Positions 46,103 to 49,396 of a stretch of 49,396 nucleotides of DNA are shown piece by piece. The notes below the pieces were generated by a model, which was not told where the DNA came from, did no database searches, and saw only the letters and a list, made by a program, of their open reading frames with translations. Source of the DNA: Bacteroidales bacterium (GTDB taxonomy: Bacteria > Bacteroidota > Bacteroidia > Bacteroidales > Muribaculaceae); the NCBI GenBank assembly GCA_004552485.1, contig SFOH01000007.1:1-49396 (forward strand), read 5' to 3'. Numbering within the stretch: the first letter of the stretch is position 1; every line of letters begins with the position of its first letter. Made by a program: the position numbers and the translations under genes.

Positions 46103-47395
46103 TCAGCCGATTAATGTTTTGATTTTGGAGTCGCGGGCGGTGATGAAGGCGTTGAACGACTCGAAGGTGTCCTGGAGGGCGATGGTGGAGTTGCGGACGC
46201 GGCTCTCGTAGAGGGCTTGGCCGCCGTTGCCGCCGCTGTCGTTGCCGAGCAGGGCGTCGCTCACGCCGCTGGCCTCGTTGAAGAGTTTCATCTCGATGTC
46301 GAGGAGGCGGTAGGCGCCGCTGTCGCCGGTGGGCGTGTTGATTTGCTGAGGAATCACGGGCGAACGGCCGGTGATGGGGATGATGGAGTCGGTGGCGCTC
46401 CATCGTGCGGCCACGTCCTCCCAGCTGAATCCGCGCGGCAGCTGGTCGACGGGGAAGAGCAGCACGCCTTTTGCCGACGCTCCCATCACCTTGTCGATCA
46501 GCACGATGAGACGGTTGATGAAGCGCTGCTGGTCGAGCACGTCCTCCACGAAGGGGTGCACCTCGCCGTCCGTGAGCGGGTAAAACTTCACCACAAAGGG
46601 ATGGCTACGGTGGGGCCAGGGCGAAAAGTAGGAGGCGAGGGTGAAGCCGTCGGGGGCCAGCCAGCGGCAGCGCCAGGCGAACGAGATGTCGGCGATGTTG
46701 CGGCGCGAGGTCTCGATGGCCTCGAGGGTCCACAGCTCGAAGACGCGGCAGCGTCCTTGCGGCGCCACAAAGAAGTCGGTGCTTTCATGCGCCACGGGGA
46801 AGGCGGCGGCATCCGTTGCCGCGAACAGGCGGCGCAGGGCGTCCATGCGGCGGCGGTCACGACCTCCGAAGCGCGAGAGCACCTCGGCCAGGCTCATGTC
46901 GTGCATCATGCCGGCCATCTCGATGTCGGTGCCGCGCGGGTCGGTAAAGGCGTTGCAGAAGAATCGCGCGGGGCTGACGTTGTCGACGTAGAGGTCGGTG
47001 ACGCCGCGGCGCGTCTCGTGGGCCACGCGCTGCACGGCCATGCCCGAGATGAGGAATTCCTCGAGCATGCGCGCGTCGAGCTCGGAGAGCTGGTTGGCGG
47101 CGTCGATGTCGGCCGGGAAATCCTTGCGCCACTCGGGACGCAGGCTGCGATAACGGCCTACGATGGTCTTGACGAGGCGGCGTATAAGGTTGTTGGTGAG
47201 GGGCTTGCGGCCCGCGGCAGCGATGGCGTCGCCCTCGCGGACAGTGTTGCCGGCGGCGTCGCGCACCAGGTCGCCCCACTGGTCGCCGTAGGTGTAGCGC
47301 TTCAGGCGCGTGCGCTGGGCAAGGCGCCCGGAGGCGGCGCTCCAGCAGGCGAAGGCGCCGTTCAAAAGTTCGGTGTTATAGGCTTTTTCGTTCAT
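46103..47395 (-). CDS. Phage portal-like protein
   Basis: 430 residues. Its composition and order fit portal proteins. An early KPLTNNLIRRLVKTIVGRYR helix is followed by a middle rich in aromatic strands (CRWLAPDGFTLASYFSPWPH, FVVKFYPLTDGEVHPFVEDV). Next comes a long central helix (DQQRFINRLIVLIDKVMG), and the end reads EASGVSDALLGNDSGGNGGQA then SRVRNSTIALQDTFESFNAF. That last part is close to the clip/stem end of tailed-phage portals from Bacteroidetes elements. The start overlaps the stop of the preceding gene (ATGA). At 430 residues it is small for a portal. Function inferred. Confidence 0.72.
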   Translation of the reverse strand: MNEKAYNTELLNGAFACWSAASGRLAQRTRLKRYTYGDQWGDLVRDAAGNTVREGDAIAAAGRKPLTNNLIRRLVKTIVGRYRSLRPEWRKDFPADIDAANQLSELDARMLEEFLISGMAVQRVAHETRRGVTDLYVDNVSPARFFCNAFTDPRGTDIEMAGMMHDMSLAEVLSRFGGRDRRRMDALRRLFAATDAAAFPVAHESTDFFVAPQGRCRVFELWTLEAIETSRRNIADISFAWRCRWLAPDGFTLASYFSPWPHRSHPFVVKFYPLTDGEVHPFVEDVLDQQRFINRLIVLIDKVMGASAKGVLLFPVDQLPRGFSWEDVAARWSATDSIIPITGRSPVIPQQINTPTGDSGAYRLLDIEMKLFNEASGVSDALLGNDSGGNGGQALYESRVRNSTIALQDTFESFNAFITARDSKIKTLIG

Positions 47396-47937
47396 AATCG
47401 GGGAATGTCATAAAGGAGTTTGAGGGCTGATTCGTCCAGCTCATATGTCTCGTCGCCGGGATCGACGACAGCCATGGCAGAGAGGATGACGGGCTTCGTC
47501 ACGGCGTCGCGGCAGAAGAGAGTGAGCGTTCCGTCGTCGTTGACAAAGGCCGTCGGGCGATGGCGGCCGCTGCGCGCGAAGCGGTTGCGGTTGAGAGTGT
47601 CGCGGCGCACGTCGCTGCCGGCGGAGGCAACGGTCACGGGCACTTCGGCGCCGGAGACGGTGAGTGAGACGAGGCGGCGAACGTCAACCGGAAGGCGGGC
47701 ATGCCAGATGCCGCCGAGGCCGCCCGTCAGCGTCAGTCGCTCGGCGACGTCGTGGAGAACGATATAGCGCAGGTCGCCGTGGTCGAGGAGATGGAGGTAC
47801 CACTGGCGCATCTCCACGTTCAGCCGCTGCTTGAGGTCGGTGTAGTCGAAGAGCTCCATCGAGCATCCGCTGTGCGCCGAAACGAATCCGCGCGACTCGC
47901 GCCAATGGTCAAGCATTTGTTTATCAGTGAGTTTCAT
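47392..47937 (-). CDS. Unknown protein of the virion-type block, between capsid-like and portal-like genes
   Basis: 181 residues from MKLTDKQMLD; a start nine codons earlier (MNFLKPLIA) is also open. Helical N-terminal part (about 1-70: LDHWRESRGFV, CSMELFDYTDLKQRL), then a beta-rich middle (about 75-135) and a C-terminal strand pair ending YDIPRL. It overlaps the portal-like gene by 4 nt (translational coupling). The start is only ~28 nt beyond the terminator of the capsid-like gene, so it is probably reached by read-through. No family recognised. Confidence 0.7.
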   Translation of the reverse strand: MKLTDKQMLDHWRESRGFVSAHSGCSMELFDYTDLKQRLNVEMRQWYLHLLDHGDLRYIVLHDVAERLTLTGGLGGIWHARLPVDVRRLVSLTVSGAEVPVTVASAGSDVRRDTLNRNRFARSGRHRPTAFVNDDGTLTLFCRDAVTKPVILSAMAVVDPGDETYELDESALKLLYDIPRL

Positions 47938-47965
47938 AGCGATTAGGGGTTTTAGAAAGTTCATT

Positions 47966-48012
47966 AAAAAAGCCGGCGCCCGCACGGCGGGGTTGACGCC
48001 GCGGGCGCCGGC
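47966..48012 (-). terminator. Strong terminator after the capsid-like gene
   Basis: A perfect 12-bp stem (47972-47983 with 48001-48012, GCCGGCGCCCGC type), a 17-nt partly paired interior, and six T directly after on the minus strand. It begins 20 nt after the capsid-like stop. Confidence 0.88.
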
Positions 48013-48031
48013 ATGTTTCGGTGTGAAGAGG

Positions 48032-49282
48032 TCAGACTGCGGCAACCACCTTCATGTGCGACTCGGGATGGCGCAGCACCAGGCAGCTGGCCTCGGTGAG
48101 CACGATGGCGTCGGTGTTGCGCACGCCCGAACGGCGCAGGTCGAGGGTCTCGGTGTGGAAGGGCACGTGGACATACTTGGTGAGGCAGTCGGGATCGAGG
48201 ATGAATCCGTCGTTCTCGTGGCCGCACTGGTCGAAGATCTCGCTGAGGAGCACGTAGAGGCAGCCGAAGTTGGTGCGTATCTCGCGGAACTCGATGCCCC
48301 ACTTCACGAATGTCTCGCCGGCCTGCACAGCCTTGTCGAAGCTCACCTTGCTAAGCGCCTCGATCAGGCCGCTGCCACCGATCAAAATCTTCTTGGCCGA
48401 GCCGCTGCCCTCGCCGGTGAACGCCTTGCGGCACATGTCCACGAGCGTGCCCTGCGTCATGGCCGACGGCTTGTAGGTGAACGTCTTGGGCGTCTGATTC
48501 CAGATGCCGCCGGTGAGGTACACCTCCTCGTTCTTGTCGTGGTCGGTGATGATGGCCTTGTTGCCGAAGAGGAAGTTTTTCTCCATGCCCTGGCGCATGT
48601 CGATGACGGCGACTTCCTCCTGATCGGAGAAGTTCCAGCCGACTTCCTTGTTGGCGAGCTTCTGGAAGGTGGACTGCTCGACCTGCATTTTGAAGATCTG
48701 GCAGTAGTTCTGCGCCTTCTTGGGCAGGGCCTCGAACTGGGAGGTCTGGACGTCGAGCTCGGTGGCGGCGCGACCCATGCGCACAACCTTGGCGCCGACG
48801 GGGATGGGGTCCATGTCCAGCTCGCCCGACTCGTTGAAGCCGACGTTGACGAGGCGCACGCGCACGCCGGTGGCGCGGTCGACGCGCTCGACGTACATCA
48901 TCACGGGCGAGCCGTCGGCGGTCTTGGCCGAGGGAACGAGCAGAGTCTCGGTGGGCGAGAAGATGCCGTTGTTGTCGGTCTTCAGCGTGAAGCACACGTC
49001 GTCGTTGTCGGTTGCAATGAGGGTCTCGTCGGAGAGCGCCTCGGTGAGGTTGGCGGAGACGGCCTTGACGTCGACCGAGTAATAGTCGACCTTCATTGCC
49101 GAGCAAGGGCGGGCGCCGCCGCAGCGGCTGAGCTGGTCGATGGGAGTGGCCATGGGACGGATGCGGACGATGCGGTCATCGATGGCGTTACGCAAAAGGC
49201 CGGGGGCGGCGGTGCGGGTAGCAGAGGTGGTGAGGGGTGCGCCGTTCACAGAGACGCCGTTCTGAGAAGTGATAATTTCCAT
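48032..49282 (-). CDS. Major capsid-like protein
   Basis: 416 residues. The pattern fits major capsid proteins of the SU10/HK97-like group in Bacteroidetes elements: an N-terminal arm (MEIITSQNGVSVNGAPLTT), then KVDYYSVDVKAVSANLTEAL. The E-loop/P-domain-like middle is NYCQIFKMQVEQSTFQKLAN, with VIDMRQGMEKNFLFGNKA and later GSGSAKKILIGGSGLIEALSK. The A-domain-like C-terminal part ends with RHPESHMKVVAAV. No signal peptide or membrane helix. The ATG at 49282 is the start of the conserved arm. The 114 nt upstream to the window edge are AT-rich, and no sure promoter was found. Function inferred. Confidence 0.72.
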   Translation of the reverse strand: MEIITSQNGVSVNGAPLTTSATRTAAPGLLRNAIDDRIVRIRPMATPIDQLSRCGGARPCSAMKVDYYSVDVKAVSANLTEALSDETLIATDNDDVCFTLKTDNNGIFSPTETLLVPSAKTADGSPVMMYVERVDRATGVRVRLVNVGFNESGELDMDPIPVGAKVVRMGRAATELDVQTSQFEALPKKAQNYCQIFKMQVEQSTFQKLANKEVGWNFSDQEEVAVIDMRQGMEKNFLFGNKAIITDHDKNEEVYLTGGIWNQTPKTFTYKPSAMTQGTLVDMCRKAFTGEGSGSAKKILIGGSGLIEALSKVSFDKAVQAGETFVKWGIEFREIRTNFGCLYVLLSEIFDQCGHENDGFILDPDCLTKYVHVPFHTETLDLRRSGVRNTDAIVLTEASCLVLRHPESHMKVVAAV

Positions 49283-49396
49283 AGAAAATTGATTAAAATA
49301 CCTGTTGGTTGAATTAATTTCTTAAAATATTTACAATGGAAAAGTTGCACATATCGCTGATTTTTAGTAAATTAGAGGTAACCAAACCGATAGTTT

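Overview
The window looks like chromosome of a GC-rich Bacteroidales (Bacteroidota) member. A Muribaculaceae-like or related gut lineage is my guess; the family was not tested. The grounds are repeated promoters of the Bacteroidota type (TTTG, 19-20 nt, TAnnTTTG), an ECF sigma/anti-sigma pair with a DUF4974-type domain feeding an outer-membrane barrel, DUF3943 and DUF1573 proteins, and strongly G/C-biased third codon positions.

Left part, mostly minus strand (1-18.1 kb): the N-terminal 231 codons of recA; meaB with a DUF1573 lipid- or periplasm-directed protein; a plus-strand DUF3943 protein; then the classic transcription/translation block, read right to left from a near-perfect promoter at 18.05 kb: tRNA-Thr(UGU), tRNA-Tyr, tRNA-Gly, tRNA-Thr(GGU), tuf, tRNA-Trp, secE, nusG, rplK, rplA, rplJ, rplL, rpoB, rpoC. 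Two oddities sit here: an 828-nt gene-free spacer between rplL and rpoB, and a T4/C69 mismatch in the tRNA-Thr(GGU) acceptor stem.

Middle (18.1-36.7 kb): aminopeptidase P, gamma carbonic anhydrase, lumazine synthase, a Na/phosphate cotransporter and an AlkZ-like protein on the plus strand. A three-gene minus operon follows (ECF sigma factor, short anti-sigma factor, STN-domain outer-membrane receptor) that looks like a compact cell-surface signalling unit. Next come tRNA-Lys and, divergently, a plus-strand run: an ATP-grasp protein, a CDP-alcohol phosphatidyltransferase with an altered active-site motif, a HAD protein lacking the usual second Asp, ybaK, aroC and a YhcC-type radical SAM protein. 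The first three are a candidate pathway for a phospholipid head group. An Lrp/AsnC regulator, an exported GH13 glycosidase, and rpsT between two identical tRNA-Glu genes complete this part.

Right part (36.7-49.4 kb): cytidine deaminase; an apparent unannotated ~105-nt small RNA gene on the minus strand with its own promoter and terminator; an MBOAT O-acyltransferase with two DHHW (AlgX/AlgJ-like) partners, probably for acylating an exported glycan; a 938-residue outer-membrane barrel; then, after a terminator, a minus-strand block of virion-type genes (major capsid-like, portal-like and three unknowns) with no integrase, terminase or tail gene in view. A strong hairpin terminator directly follows the capsid-like gene, which would set its dosage against the portal. 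This block and the ATP-grasp/CDP-alcohol/HAD trio are the best candidates for an undescribed system.
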